Assembly (NCBI RefSeq): GCF_003043945.1
Contig: NZ_PYXG01000001.1
Coordinates: forward strand, 1,414,501-1,478,500
Origin: Prevotella sp. oral taxon 376
GTDB lineage: Bacteria; Bacteroidota; Bacteroidia; Bacteroidales; Bacteroidaceae
Length of the DNA: 64,000 nt
Direction of reading: 5' to 3'
Positions 42,669 through 50,794 of the stretch are shown here, piece by piece. Both the position numbers and the translations under genes were made by a program. The notes beneath the pieces are model-generated. The model saw nothing but the letters and a program-made list of their open reading frames with translations, was not told where the DNA came from and made no database searches. Numbering within the stretch: position 1 is the stretch's first letter; every line of letters begins with the position of its first letter.

Positions 42669-44537
42669 TTATTCTTTGGGCATCCAGGTGCAGATTTGCT
42701 TTCCCTTCCATCCGTCTACCGACGAATAGTCCACCATGTGGATGTTGCCTGTGGTCGTAGGTACGAGGAATTCCATGCGTGTGCCGGGCTTCTGCGGCTT
42801 GACGGGCGTGAGCTTCACTTCGCCGTTGGCATCGGCCTTTATCCTGATGGGCTTATTGTAGTCGGGGTCTATGTTCTCGTCGCGGGCAAGCACTATGGGG
42901 CCGTAGGTTACGGCTTCACAGTTCCATCCTGCGGGATTGCTGCCGTGAGGAGCTTCCACGAGCCTTGCCTTCATGTCGAGGACAAGCTCTATCCGGTCGC
43001 CTTTTTCCCATTTGCGGTTGATGGCGAGATATTTCCCCGCCACGGCATTCTCTACAGGACGGCCGTTGACACTCACTTTCGTGTCTTTGCTCCATGCGGG
43101 AATATGGAGCCGGAAGGTGAATCTCTCGCCCTTCAGTTTTGTGAGTTTTATCGACACCTTATTACAATATGGGAATTCGGAGGTGATGAGAAACTTCACT
43201 TCCCTGCCTTTTGCGGTCTTGGCCGTGATGCCGGCGGCGTTGTAGAGGTTTATCACGGGTCCCTCTTTTCCTTGCATGACCGCCACGAAGGGAATATAGG
43301 CCAGCCCCATCGGGCCGCTCAAGTTGCAGCAGGTAACAGACAGTCCGTCGATGTTCGTGCCCCATCCCGAGTCGGTAACCTTGCGCCCATTGAGCAGGTT
43401 CACATAGCTGAATCCGTCGCCTCCCGGCTTCATGGCTCCGAGGAGTCCGTTGTAGATGTATTTCTCGATATACTCCACGGCCGACGGGTCGCCCGTGATG
43501 CGCAATATCTGGCTGCAGAGCTTCATCCAGGTAACGCCCGCGCAGGTCTCCATCATCCGCTTGATGTTGGGATTGGTCTGCTCCAGGGCGGTGTCGTCCC
43601 ATGCCTCACCCTTCCATTTCGGATAGTAGGGCTGGTCGGCTCCACCGTTTCCGATGAGGGTGATCTCCCGCTTCTTGATGTTCTCGAAGAGGTTCATGAA
43701 GGCCGTGCGGATGCGCTCGTCGCCCGTACAGCGATAGTATTCCACGGCTCCCTCAAAGAGAGAAAGCATCTCGTAGGCCTTGGGATAACCGGCTCCCATC
43801 TTGCGCGGCAACACATTGTCGCAGGCTTCCTGAAACAGGTCGGCGCCCTTGCATCCACCCTCCTTGACCAGATAAGTGCAGAAGTCGAGGTATTTCTTGT
43901 CGCCCGTGAGCTGATACATGCGCATCATCGGTTCCATGACGGTGAACGACTCGATGCCGTTGTGGCTCCAGCCCTGCGTGGTCATGCGGGTCTTTGGCGC
44001 ATAGCCTATCTGGTCGACAATGCTGTTGGCCTCGTCGATCATGAGCTTCAGGACGCGTGGATCCTGCTTCACATGGGCATAATACTGGCTTAGACCGAGC
44101 AAGACATACTTTCGTTCCCACATGTCTCCTCCCTTGCCGTAGGGCTGCTTGTCGGGGGGGACGGTGGCAATGGTACCGTTGCTGCGCACCACTCCGAACA
44201 CTTCTTCGACCGTCTGTTCGAGAATGGCTTTCAGATCGGCGTCGTGTGTGTATCCATAAAGCATCGAACCGCTGCGCACGGCCTTAGCCCACATCTCGCC
44301 GAGAGCGAAGATCGGCGCGCCTTTTACATAGAACTCCATGAGTTTCCTGTAAGGCACCACGCCCTTGTTCCAGTGTTCTATGCTGTTCAGAATGTCGTTC
44401 TGGAAATAGTTGGTGAGCTGGACTTGTCCGTCGGGGAGTGGCTCGAACACATCGTTCACCTTGATAACCTGCCCGCTTGCGGTGGTGGCACAAACCGTCA
44501 TGGCCGTCAGGAAGAGGCCTTTGAATAGATGTCTCAT
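42669..44537 (-). CDS. GH127 (DUF1680) glycosidase, beta-L-arabinofuranosidase type
   Basis: The start is set at 44537 (622 residues) with signal peptide MRHLFKGLFLTAMTVCATTASG; the longer frame crosses the promoter. Family residues are visible: Glu330 and Cys332 in METCAG, and the Cys403-Cys404 pair in VTCCNL. They match the zinc-cysteine cluster of the characterised GH127 enzyme HypBA1, where one of the adjacent cysteines is the nucleophile. The alpha/alpha barrel spans about 30-430 and a beta-sandwich follows. It would release arabinofuranose or a related sugar from plant glycans, in the periplasm or at the surface. No polysaccharide-utilisation partners are adjacent. Confidence 0.9.
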   Translation of the reverse strand: MRHLFKGLFLTAMTVCATTASGQVIKVNDVFEPLPDGQVQLTNYFQNDILNSIEHWNKGVVPYRKLMEFYVKGAPIFALGEMWAKAVRSGSMLYGYTHDADLKAILEQTVEEVFGVVRSNGTIATVPPDKQPYGKGGDMWERKYVLLGLSQYYAHVKQDPRVLKLMIDEANSIVDQIGYAPKTRMTTQGWSHNGIESFTVMEPMMRMYQLTGDKKYLDFCTYLVKEGGCKGADLFQEACDNVLPRKMGAGYPKAYEMLSLFEGAVEYYRCTGDERIRTAFMNLFENIKKREITLIGNGGADQPYYPKWKGEAWDDTALEQTNPNIKRMMETCAGVTWMKLCSQILRITGDPSAVEYIEKYIYNGLLGAMKPGGDGFSYVNLLNGRKVTDSGWGTNIDGLSVTCCNLSGPMGLAYIPFVAVMQGKEGPVINLYNAAGITAKTAKGREVKFLITSEFPYCNKVSIKLTKLKGERFTFRLHIPAWSKDTKVSVNGRPVENAVAGKYLAINRKWEKGDRIELVLDMKARLVEAPHGSNPAGWNCEAVTYGPIVLARDENIDPDYNKPIRIKADANGEVKLTPVKPQKPGTRMEFLVPTTTGNIHMVDYSSVDGWKGKQICTWMPKE

Positions 44538-44554
44538 GATAATGTAGTTTTCCA

Positions 44555-44585
44555 CAAAGATACTCAAAAGTAGCTGCCCGTGCAA
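44555..44585 (-). promoter_or_regulatory. Promoter of the GH127 gene
   Basis: On the minus strand TTG (44585-44583), 20-base spacer, TATCTTTG (44562-44555). Confidence 0.8.
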
Positions 44586-44827
44586 GCATTCCCGATCTTT
44601 TTGCCCCCTGAAAGTGGCATTTGTTGCGCAAATTTATCGTCTCCGGCGGGATTGGACATGGCTTTCGGAAAGTGTTTCAGTAACTGAAACTCGGAGTTTC
44701 AGCTGTTGAAACAAAGACAAGAAGTTGCTTTTGTGCTTATGGAAGCTGGCTTCTGCGTCTACAAGAGGCGGTTTCCATGTCTGCGGAACGGAGCTTCCGT
44801 CGTTTCCGCCGGCGATAGGGAAACTAA
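44586..44827. other. Intergenic region between rplS and GH127
   Basis: Together with the GH127 promoter and rplS terminator this is a 349-base gene-free stretch. It contains the two-unit palindromic repeat at 44674-44712. A plus-strand frame at 44706-44918 has no credible features. Confidence 0.5.
44674..44712. repeat. 22-bp-spaced palindromic repeat, locus D (2 units)
   Basis: GTTTCAG-TAA-CTGAAAC at 44674-44690 is a perfect palindrome. A second, GTTTCA-N5-TGAAAC, starts at 44696, exactly 22 bases later. It lies between the terminator of rplS and the promoter of the GH127 gene. Confidence 0.85.
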
Positions 44828-44865
44828 AGAGAGGTGCCTCCTGCCGGGGACACCTCTCTCTATTT
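44828..44865 (-). terminator. Terminator of rplS
   Basis: AGAGAGGTG (44828-44836) pairs with CACCTCTCT (44851-44859). On the minus strand it is followed by CTTTAGTTT. Confidence 0.8.
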
Positions 44866-44886
44866 CTTTCCGAAAAAAGCAGGAAA

Positions 44887-45246
44887 CTACTCTGCTGAAA
44901 TGGTTCTCTTCTCCTTGATGCGGGCAGCCTTACCGGTGAGCTTGCGCAGATAGTAGAGCTTCGCACGACGAACCTTACCGCGCTTGTTAACCTCAATGCT
45001 GTCTATGTTGGGCGACTCCATAGGGAAGATACGCTCTACGCCTACGGTTCCGGACATCTTGCGGACGGTGAAACGCTTCTTCTCGCCGTGGCCGCATATC
45101 TTGATTACTACGCCACGATAGAGCTGGATACGCTCCTTGGTACCCTCGACGATTTTGTAAGCGACAGTTACGGTGTCTCCGGCTTTGAACTCCGGGACCT
45201 GCTTGCCGGTTGCAAATGCTTCTTCAGCAACTTTAATTAAATCCAT
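44887..45246 (-). CDS. rplS: 50S ribosomal protein L19
   Basis: This 119-residue protein matches L19 over its whole length: [31 protein letters not shown], then [16 protein letters not shown], then [22 protein letters not shown], the classic L19 signature. It lies at the 30S-50S interface. It is a single-gene unit with an exact consensus promoter and a strong terminator, separate from the rpsP-rimM-trmD cluster usual in Proteobacteria. Confidence 0.97.
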   Translation of the reverse strand: MDLIKVAEEAFATGKQVPEFKAGDTVTVAYKIVEGTKERIQLYRGVVIKICGHGEKKRFTVRKMSGTVGVERIFPMESPNIDSIEVNKRGKVRRAKLYYLRKLTGKAARIKEKRTISAE

Positions 45247-45335
45247 TGTATGTTTAAATTAAATTTGTTTGTCGTTCCAACTCAACATGGCGTAATGACT
45301 CTTCCATCAACCAGCGGTTAAGCCGAAAAGCGGTG

Positions 45336-45367
45336 CAAAGTTACTATTTTTTTGTCTTCCGGCCAAA
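45336..45367 (-). promoter_or_regulatory. Promoter of rplS
   Basis: On the minus strand TTTG (45367-45364), 20-base spacer, TAACTTTG (45343-45336). The leader is about 85 bases, room for autoregulation, but no known leader fold is recognised. Confidence 0.8.
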
Positions 45368-45429
45368 TGTTTTAGGGGAAAAGTGAAGATTTACCGCGAC
45401 GCACCTTTTGTGAATTGCCAAATTATGAC

Positions 45430-45437
45430 TATCTTTG
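45430..45437 (+). promoter_or_regulatory. -7 element of the split 5'-nucleotidase operon
   Basis: TATCTTTG, perfect consensus, 21 bases before the ATG at 45459; the formal in-frame start at 45435 lies inside it. Confidence 0.7.
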
Positions 45438-45458
45438 CAGCAAGAAACATTTTCTGAT

Positions 45459-46223
45459 ATGAAGAAAAATACCATTCTAACGGCAATGCTCGGGATGCTT
45501 CTCGCATGCTCGTCGTGCCGTTCCCATTATGTACTGAAAGGCGTCGAGCGCTCCAGAATACTCATCGACCAGCGCTACGACGCAAGTCCCGACGCCGCAG
45601 CTGTCGCCTTTCTCGCTCCCTATAGGCATACGGTGGACTCGATCATGAGCCCCGTGGTGGGAGAAATCGACCATTATATGGCGGTCGGTCAGCCGGAGAG
45701 CGACCTTTCGAACCTGCTCGCCGATATTCTGGTCTGGGGCTCGAAGAGGTTTAACGAGATACCCGATTTCGCCGTGTATAACATGGGAGGCATGCGCGCG
45801 GCCTTCGTCAAGGGAAAGATTACCTATGGAGATGTGCTTGAGGTGGCTCCGTTTGAGAACAAACTCTGCCTGCTCACGCTGAGTGGCGAGAAGGTGATGG
45901 AGTTGTTCGGGCAGATAGCCATGCGGGGTGGCGAGGGCGTGAGCCACGGTGTGCAGCTAGTCATCACGAAGGACGGAAAGCTCAGGCGTGCTCGCCTGAA
46001 CGGAAAGGAGATAGACCCGCAGGCGTCTTACCGTGTCGCCACGCTCGACTATGTGGCCCAGGGAAATGACCACATGGAAGCCTTCAAGGCCAAGACCGAC
46101 TTGGTGTCGCCGCAGGGCGCAGAGAACAATGTGCGCTTCATCATCATGGACTACTTCCGTGAGATGCAGAGACAGGGAAAGGTCGTCAACGCGAAGAAGG
46201 AAGGTCGAATCGTAGTAGAATGA
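45459..46223 (+). CDS. 5'-nucleotidase C-terminal-domain lipoprotein
   Basis: 254 residues from the ATG at 45459. The N-terminus is a lipoprotein signal with two cysteine candidates (GMLLACSSCRSHY). The rest matches the substrate-binding C-terminal domain of UshA-type 5'-nucleotidases: LSNLLADILVWGSKR, FAVYNMGGMRAAFVKGKITYGDVLEVAPFENKL, LSGEKVMELF and YRVATLDYVAQGNDHM. The catalytic metallophosphatase domain is encoded by the next gene, whose ATG overlaps this stop (ATGA). The two probably form one enzyme in the periplasm, anchored by lipid. Confidence 0.9.
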   Translation: MKKNTILTAMLGMLLACSSCRSHYVLKGVERSRILIDQRYDASPDAAAVAFLAPYRHTVDSIMSPVVGEIDHYMAVGQPESDLSNLLADILVWGSKRFNEIPDFAVYNMGGMRAAFVKGKITYGDVLEVAPFENKLCLLTLSGEKVMELFGQIAMRGGEGVSHGVQLVITKDGKLRRARLNGKEIDPQASYRVATLDYVAQGNDHMEAFKAKTDLVSPQGAENNVRFIIMDYFREMQRQGKVVNAKKEGRIVVE

Positions 46224-47077
46224 AAACGGAGGGAAAAATGATGAAAAAACTGAATATGATAGCGCTCTTCTGCCTCTGCTCGATGGCTGTGATGGCGCAA
46301 AAGACGATAATCATACTGCATACCAACGATACCCACAGCTGCATCCTGCCGCTGAACCCGCACCTTGCCGACACCATGCTGGCAGGGCGGGGAGGCTATC
46401 TGCGCCGCATTGCCATGCTCAAGGAAGAGCGGCGGAAAAATCCCGACTTGCTGCTCTTCGACAGCGGCGACTTCTCGCAGGGATCGCCGTACTATACCCT
46501 TTACAAGGGCGATGTGGAGGTGGAATTGATGAATCGGATGGGCTATGTGGCCGCTACCGTGGGCAACCATGAGTTTGATTTCGGCATCGAGAACATGGCA
46601 CGCATCTTCAAGAAAGCCAAATTCCCGATTCTCTGCACCAACTACGACTTCACGGGGACGGCGATGGAAGGCCTCGTGAAGCCCTATATCATCGTGAGAC
46701 GGAAGGGTGTGAAGATTGGCGTTTTTGCACTCGACCCGAAGATGGACGGGCTTGTGGACGCTACGAAGTGCAAGGGCGTGAAGTATCTGGACCCGACGAG
46801 GACGGCGCTGGAGACGGCTACCATGCTGAAGGAAAAGAAGAAATGCGATCTTGTCATCTGCATTACTCATCTCGGCGTGGGGCAGCCCGAGGATGGCGAT
46901 GAGCAGGTGGTGGCAGGCTCGAGGAATATCGACCTGGTGCTGGGAGGGCATTCCCACACTTATCTGAAGGAATTGCTCTATGTGAAGAACATGGACGGGA
47001 AGCCCGTGCCCATTGACCAGAACGGCAAGCATGGCATCTTTATCGGAAAGATAGAGCTGCAGGTGGCGAAGAAATAG
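46220..47077 (+). CDS. 5'-nucleotidase metallophosphatase-domain protein
   Basis: 285 residues with a signal peptide ending CSMAVMAQ. The calcineurin-like motifs are intact: LHTNDTHS, LLFDSGDFSQGSPYY, TVGNHEFDFG, ITHLGVGQ and GGHSHT, which provide the two-metal centre of UshA-type 5'-nucleotidases. There is no C-terminal substrate-binding domain; the protein stops where that domain would begin. That domain is encoded just upstream with a 4-base overlap. Together they would dephosphorylate nucleotides outside the inner membrane. A second in-frame ATG at 46238 (MMKKLNM) is an equally good start. Confidence 0.92.
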   Translation: MKTEGKMMKKLNMIALFCLCSMAVMAQKTIIILHTNDTHSCILPLNPHLADTMLAGRGGYLRRIAMLKEERRKNPDLLLFDSGDFSQGSPYYTLYKGDVEVELMNRMGYVAATVGNHEFDFGIENMARIFKKAKFPILCTNYDFTGTAMEGLVKPYIIVRRKGVKIGVFALDPKMDGLVDATKCKGVKYLDPTRTALETATMLKEKKKCDLVICITHLGVGQPEDGDEQVVAGSRNIDLVLGGHSHTYLKELLYVKNMDGKPVPIDQNGKHGIFIGKIELQVAKK

Positions 47078-47267
47078 GCCGTTGTCAGCGGCACGAACCG
47101 ATGTCCCTTGCCGGGCGGAGCGTGATCAAGCACGCCCCTACGCCTTTCGGATTGAAATCAGGGAACTACGGATTTGACCTTTCGATGCAGCCTCTTTGGT
47201 TGTCGATCTTCGCCGATCTCATCGGCCTGCGGACATTCCCGCGCAGGCGGGAAAGATGCCCGGAGGC

Positions 47268-48104
47268 TCAGTGCGTGGGCTTGAGATACTGCAAGTCGCC
47301 ATACCAATAGCTGGCGGTGGTGCCTCCGTCGATGAGGATGTCTGTCCCGGAAATGAATCGGCCGCGGCTGCTCATCAGGAACTCGGCCAAGTCGCCCACT
47401 TCGTCGGGCGTTCCCGCACGACCGGCAGGGCTTGCCTGAATCATCTTCAGATAACCATCCTTGCGGGGGCCGTGGAGCTCGTCGTTGGCCAAAGGCGTGA
47501 TGATGATGCCCGGAGAGATAGAGTTGACCGTGGCCCCGCGCCTTCCCCAGCGCGCCGCCTCATAGGCCACTTTGAGCACATTGCAGCGTTTGCTGTACTG
47601 ATAGGCTTTCAGGGTGTCGGAGATGGCTTGTATGAAGTCGAGTTTCAGCAGGTCTTCGGGAGCAGAGGTGGCCAGCGCATGGTTCTGCTCGGGCGACAGG
47701 GCAGGGAGGCGGTGTCCACTCTGGGAGGAGATGACGACGCCCGATCCACCGTCGGCCATCACTTTGCCGAACTCTTCGAGGAGTACACTCGTGCCATACA
47801 TGTCGACACGCAGAATCTCATCCACCGGCGCCTAGGAGGGCGACACGCCGGCCGCGTTGACCATATTCTTCACCTTGCCCCAGCTCAGGGCTTCCTCCAC
47901 GACGGCGAGAATGTCGTCCTTGGAACCGAGATCGGCCTCGACGATGGAGCACTCGAACCCCGCGTCCTCAAGCATCTTGCCCGCTCTCTTGGCGTTCTCG
48001 GCACTATAGTCGGCCAATACCAGATGCTTTCCCGCTCCTACACGACGGATGATGGCCTGGCCGATAGAACCCGTTCCGAAGAGCACCGCTACTTCTTTTT
48101 TCAT
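47268..48104 (-). pseudogene. SDR-family oxidoreductase interrupted by one amber codon
   Basis: A single frame of 278 codons reads as a complete short-chain dehydrogenase except for TAG at 47834-47832. Before it come the NAD-binding start (VAVLFGTGSIGQAIIRR), LVLADYS and VNAAGVSPS. After it come APVDEILRVDMYGT, VISSQSG, the catalytic-region YQYSKRCNV, NSISPGIIITP and DILIDGG. Homologous proteins I recall have Gln at this position, so a single CAG-to-TAG change explains the break. Other genes here end in TAG, so readthrough by recoding is unlikely. It lies 12 bases after the second flavodoxin gene. Confidence 0.85.
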
Positions 48105-48116
48105 CTTTTGTCCTTC

Positions 48117-48749
48117 TTATTTTGTGTAACCCTGTTTGTCAAGCCACTCGTCCACCTTGCTCAAGTCGCTCTGTGCCTCGTGTCCGTAGATGGAGAAGGC
48201 GTTCACGACCTTTGCGCTCGGATAGCTCTTCTTCAGGTCCTCGACGGTGTTGGCCAGTCCGCTGCCTTCGTGCGTGGTGAACGGGATAATGGTCTTGCCG
48301 TTGAGATCGTAGCTCTTGAAAAATGTGAACATCACCCGTGGGTAGGTGCCCCACCAGATCGGGCCACCAATGAAGACGGTATCGTACTGCTCGATGTTCT
48401 CCACACTACCTTTGAAGGCTGGCAGCTCGCCTTGTCGGGTCTCCTCCCTTGCGAGCTTGATAAGGGCACTATAGGGCATGTCGTAGCTCTTTTCGGCTAC
48501 GATTTCGAAGGTGTCGGCCCCTGTAACCCTTGCAATCTCATCGGCTACGAGCTTGGTGTTGCCGACCTTGATGTTTCCAACGCTGTAGTTTTCTCCTGCA
48601 TGCGAGAAGTAGACTACTAAGATTTTGCCTTTTTTCATATTGCTTTCTGCTTGATTTTCCGTTGTCCCCGTTTTAGTGTTGCCATTGCATGCCGTTGCCA
48701 TAAGGAGACTTGATACGGCGAGGGCGGCGCTTCTTAAAAAACTTCTCAT
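48117..48749 (-). CDS. Lipoprotein flavodoxin (second of two)
   Basis: 210 residues from the ATG at 48749. An N-terminal signal with a lipobox-like end (LLMATAC, Cys21) precedes a flavodoxin fold starting at about residue 40: ILVVYFSHAGENYSVG, with an extended FMN-phosphate loop ending KVGNT, then FIGGPIWWGTYPRVMFTF and the aromatic loop near THEGSGLANT. This is the flavodoxin_4-type fold, which is normally cytosolic. An internal Met38 just before the fold would give a soluble form, though its upstream sequence is not a strong ribosome site. It sits between the receptor gene and the broken SDR gene on one strand. Confidence 0.85.
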   Translation of the reverse strand: MRSFLRSAALAVSSLLMATACNGNTKTGTTENQAESNMKKGKILVVYFSHAGENYSVGNIKVGNTKLVADEIARVTGADTFEIVAEKSYDMPYSALIKLAREETRQGELPAFKGSVENIEQYDTVFIGGPIWWGTYPRVMFTFFKSYDLNGKTIIPFTTHEGSGLANTVEDLKKSYPSAKVVNAFSIYGHEAQSDLSKVDEWLDKQGYTK

Positions 48750-48925
48750 GTTGTCTTGTCTTGTTTTTAATGGGTTTTCATGGTGCGGAATTACACCAAA
48801 TCCCATGATTTCCTCATACCTGAATCGTAGAAAAAAATATCAGGATTACTTTTTACAGGCTATTACAAATCATTCCGGCAGCTTTCCGGGGGCTACCGGA
48901 GCGGGGCTTCCAGGCTGGCAGTGCA

Positions 48926-50794
48926 TTAGAAACTCCAGTTCAGTCCGCCCATGAAGGTGGCTCTCGGCATGGGGAATCCTGATACGGTCTCATATTTCTG
49001 GGCCAGCAGGTTTCCGCCCTTGGCGAAGAGGTGGAGGCCTTTTGCCACACGATACTGTGCCGTGAGGTTGAGCAGCCAGAAGTTTTCTTTATGCTCGTTG
49101 GCACCCGTGGCGGTGTAAAGACCTGCTATATACTGCAGTCCTCCGTTGGCCGAAAATCGGTTCCGGCGATAGTTGGCTCCCACGAAGAGCTTATGTTCGG
49201 GGGCGGAAAGCTGCGGGTTGCTCATGTGCAGGAAACTGTAGTTTCCGTTTACGCTCCAATACGGATAGATTTGGAGCTCGGCTTCCAGTTCCAGTCCGGT
49301 ATTCTCGGTGGCTCCGGTGTTTATATTCAGCGGTCTGCCGTCTACCATCTGCGTCTGAATCATGTTGTCGGCTTTCAGGTAGAAGAGGTTTATGCCATAG
49401 CTGAGCTGTCCCTCCGGCAGTCGCTGCTTATAGGAAACCTCGTAGTTTACCATGCGTTCGGGCTCGAGGTTCGCGTTTGCCGGACGGAACATGTAAAGCT
49501 CGCGCAGGGTGGCGTTGCGGAATCCCTTGCCGACCATGGCGCGCAGGGTGGCGTCTTTGGGCAGCCGGAAAGTGAGCCCTCCCTGGGGGACCCATTCGTT
49601 GCCGGCTACGGAATGGTGGTCGAGGCGTAGTCCCGCATTGAGCGTGAGCCATGCCGCAAGGTCTTGGCGGAAGTCCACATAGCCCGCTATCTCATTCACG
49701 CTGCGGTGCGTGATGTCGGTGCGCCTGCCATCGCTCATGGCCTTGTTCCAGGCTTCGCCTCCGAAATGCTGGAAGTCGAGGCCTGCGGTTGTCGTATTGT
49801 TTTTGAACAATGAAGCGCTCTGATAAAGTGAGAATCCGCCCATCTTGTCATTGTGCAGATAGTAGGCGGTACGCGGACAGCCTCCTTCGTGGTATCCGTC
49901 GTTGATATGGTGGTGTCCCCAGTTATAGTATATACGCGCCGCGCCTGAGGTGTTCTCGTAGTGGTTGGTGAGCGAGATGGCTGAGGCGCCCCGGATAATC
50001 ATCATGTCGTTGTCAATATAGGGATTACTCGTTTCGCCCGGATTGGACGATTCAAAATAGGTGAGATTTATGTCTCCACTCAGCGTCCAGCGATGAGTGA
50101 AATCATAACCAAGTTTGAGGAATCCGCTTGTTTGCTCGAATTCGGAGTTCAGACGGTGCCCGTCGGTACGGCCGTAGTTGATTCCGGCAATGCTCGAAAA
50201 CTTACCGCTGCGGAGGCGGTTGGTAACATTCGCATCGAAAGTTCCATAAGAGCCTCCCTGAATGTTGACATTGGTGTTCGCGCCGTCTTCGTTCATCTGT
50301 CGGGTAACGACATTCACGACGCCGCCCATGGCGTTAGAGCCATAGATAGTGGAGGCTGGTCCGCGCAGTACTTCCACGCGCTCGGCGAGCATGGTCTGAC
50401 AGGCATCTGCCACCGGATGACCATAGAGACCGGCATACTGGGGCAGTCCGTCGATGAGCACGAGAAGGTTGGCCATGCCTCCGATGCCGCGCACCTTGAT
50501 GCCTCCGGCCGACCCGGTGCTCACGCCGTAGCCGAGTATTCCGCGCGAGGTGGTGAAGAGCCCGGGCACCTGTTGTGTGAGAGAGGGGAGAACATTGTCG
50601 TAATAGTTCTCGGTGAGCTTCTGCCGATTGATGACGGAAATGGTCATCGGGAGGTGTCGGATGTTGGTCTGATAGCGGCTACCCGTTACGACGACATCGT
50701 CGAGCTTGAAGGTGGTGGTGTCGATTCGGCCGTCGGCCATGGCGGCAACGGAGGTTGCCAGGAGAATTACGCCAAGTAGTTCTTTTAGCCTCAT
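48926..50794 (-). CDS. TonB-dependent outer-membrane receptor
   Basis: 622 residues with a signal peptide (LLGVILLATSVAAMA). A TonB-box-like segment follows (LDDVVVTGSR). The plug domain (about 40-160) has LPMTISVINRQKL, VPGLFTTSR, IKVRGIGGMANLLVLIDGLPQY and VEVLRGPASTIYGSNAMGGVVNVVT. A barrel ends LNWSF. Size and plug sequence resemble siderophore, haem or cobalamin receptors (CirA/BtuB type) rather than SusC, and there is no carboxypeptidase-like N-domain. It overlaps the upstream lipoprotein flavodoxin gene by 4 bases. The second flavodoxin gene begins 176 bases after its end. Substrate unknown; import of a reducible metal complex is a plausible inference. Confidence 0.92.
   Translation of the reverse strand: MRLKELLGVILLATSVAAMADGRIDTTTFKLDDVVVTGSRYQTNIRHLPMTISVINRQKLTENYYDNVLPSLTQQVPGLFTTSRGILGYGVSTGSAGGIKVRGIGGMANLLVLIDGLPQYAGLYGHPVADACQTMLAERVEVLRGPASTIYGSNAMGGVVNVVTRQMNEDGANTNVNIQGGSYGTFDANVTNRLRSGKFSSIAGINYGRTDGHRLNSEFEQTSGFLKLGYDFTHRWTLSGDINLTYFESSNPGETSNPYIDNDMMIIRGASAISLTNHYENTSGAARIYYNWGHHHINDGYHEGGCPRTAYYLHNDKMGGFSLYQSASLFKNNTTTAGLDFQHFGGEAWNKAMSDGRRTDITHRSVNEIAGYVDFRQDLAAWLTLNAGLRLDHHSVAGNEWVPQGGLTFRLPKDATLRAMVGKGFRNATLRELYMFRPANANLEPERMVNYEVSYKQRLPEGQLSYGINLFYLKADNMIQTQMVDGRPLNINTGATENTGLELEAELQIYPYWSVNGNYSFLHMSNPQLSAPEHKLFVGANYRRNRFSANGGLQYIAGLYTATGANEHKENFWLLNLTAQYRVAKGLHLFAKGGNLLAQKYETVSGFPMPRATFMGGLNWSF

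Noticed and set aside
42603..44093. 496-codon open frame antisense to GH127
   Set aside because: Begins inside the bidirectional terminator and mirrors the GH127 gene; no family motif.
47101..47310. 69-codon frame between the nucleotidase and SDR genes
   Set aside because: Cys/Arg/Pro-rich, overlaps the end of the SDR frame on the other strand, and lacks a promoter.
47268..48104. Amber codon as evidence of a recoded genetic code
   Set aside because: Several intact genes here (asd, obgE) end in TAG, so TAG is a normal stop in this genome.
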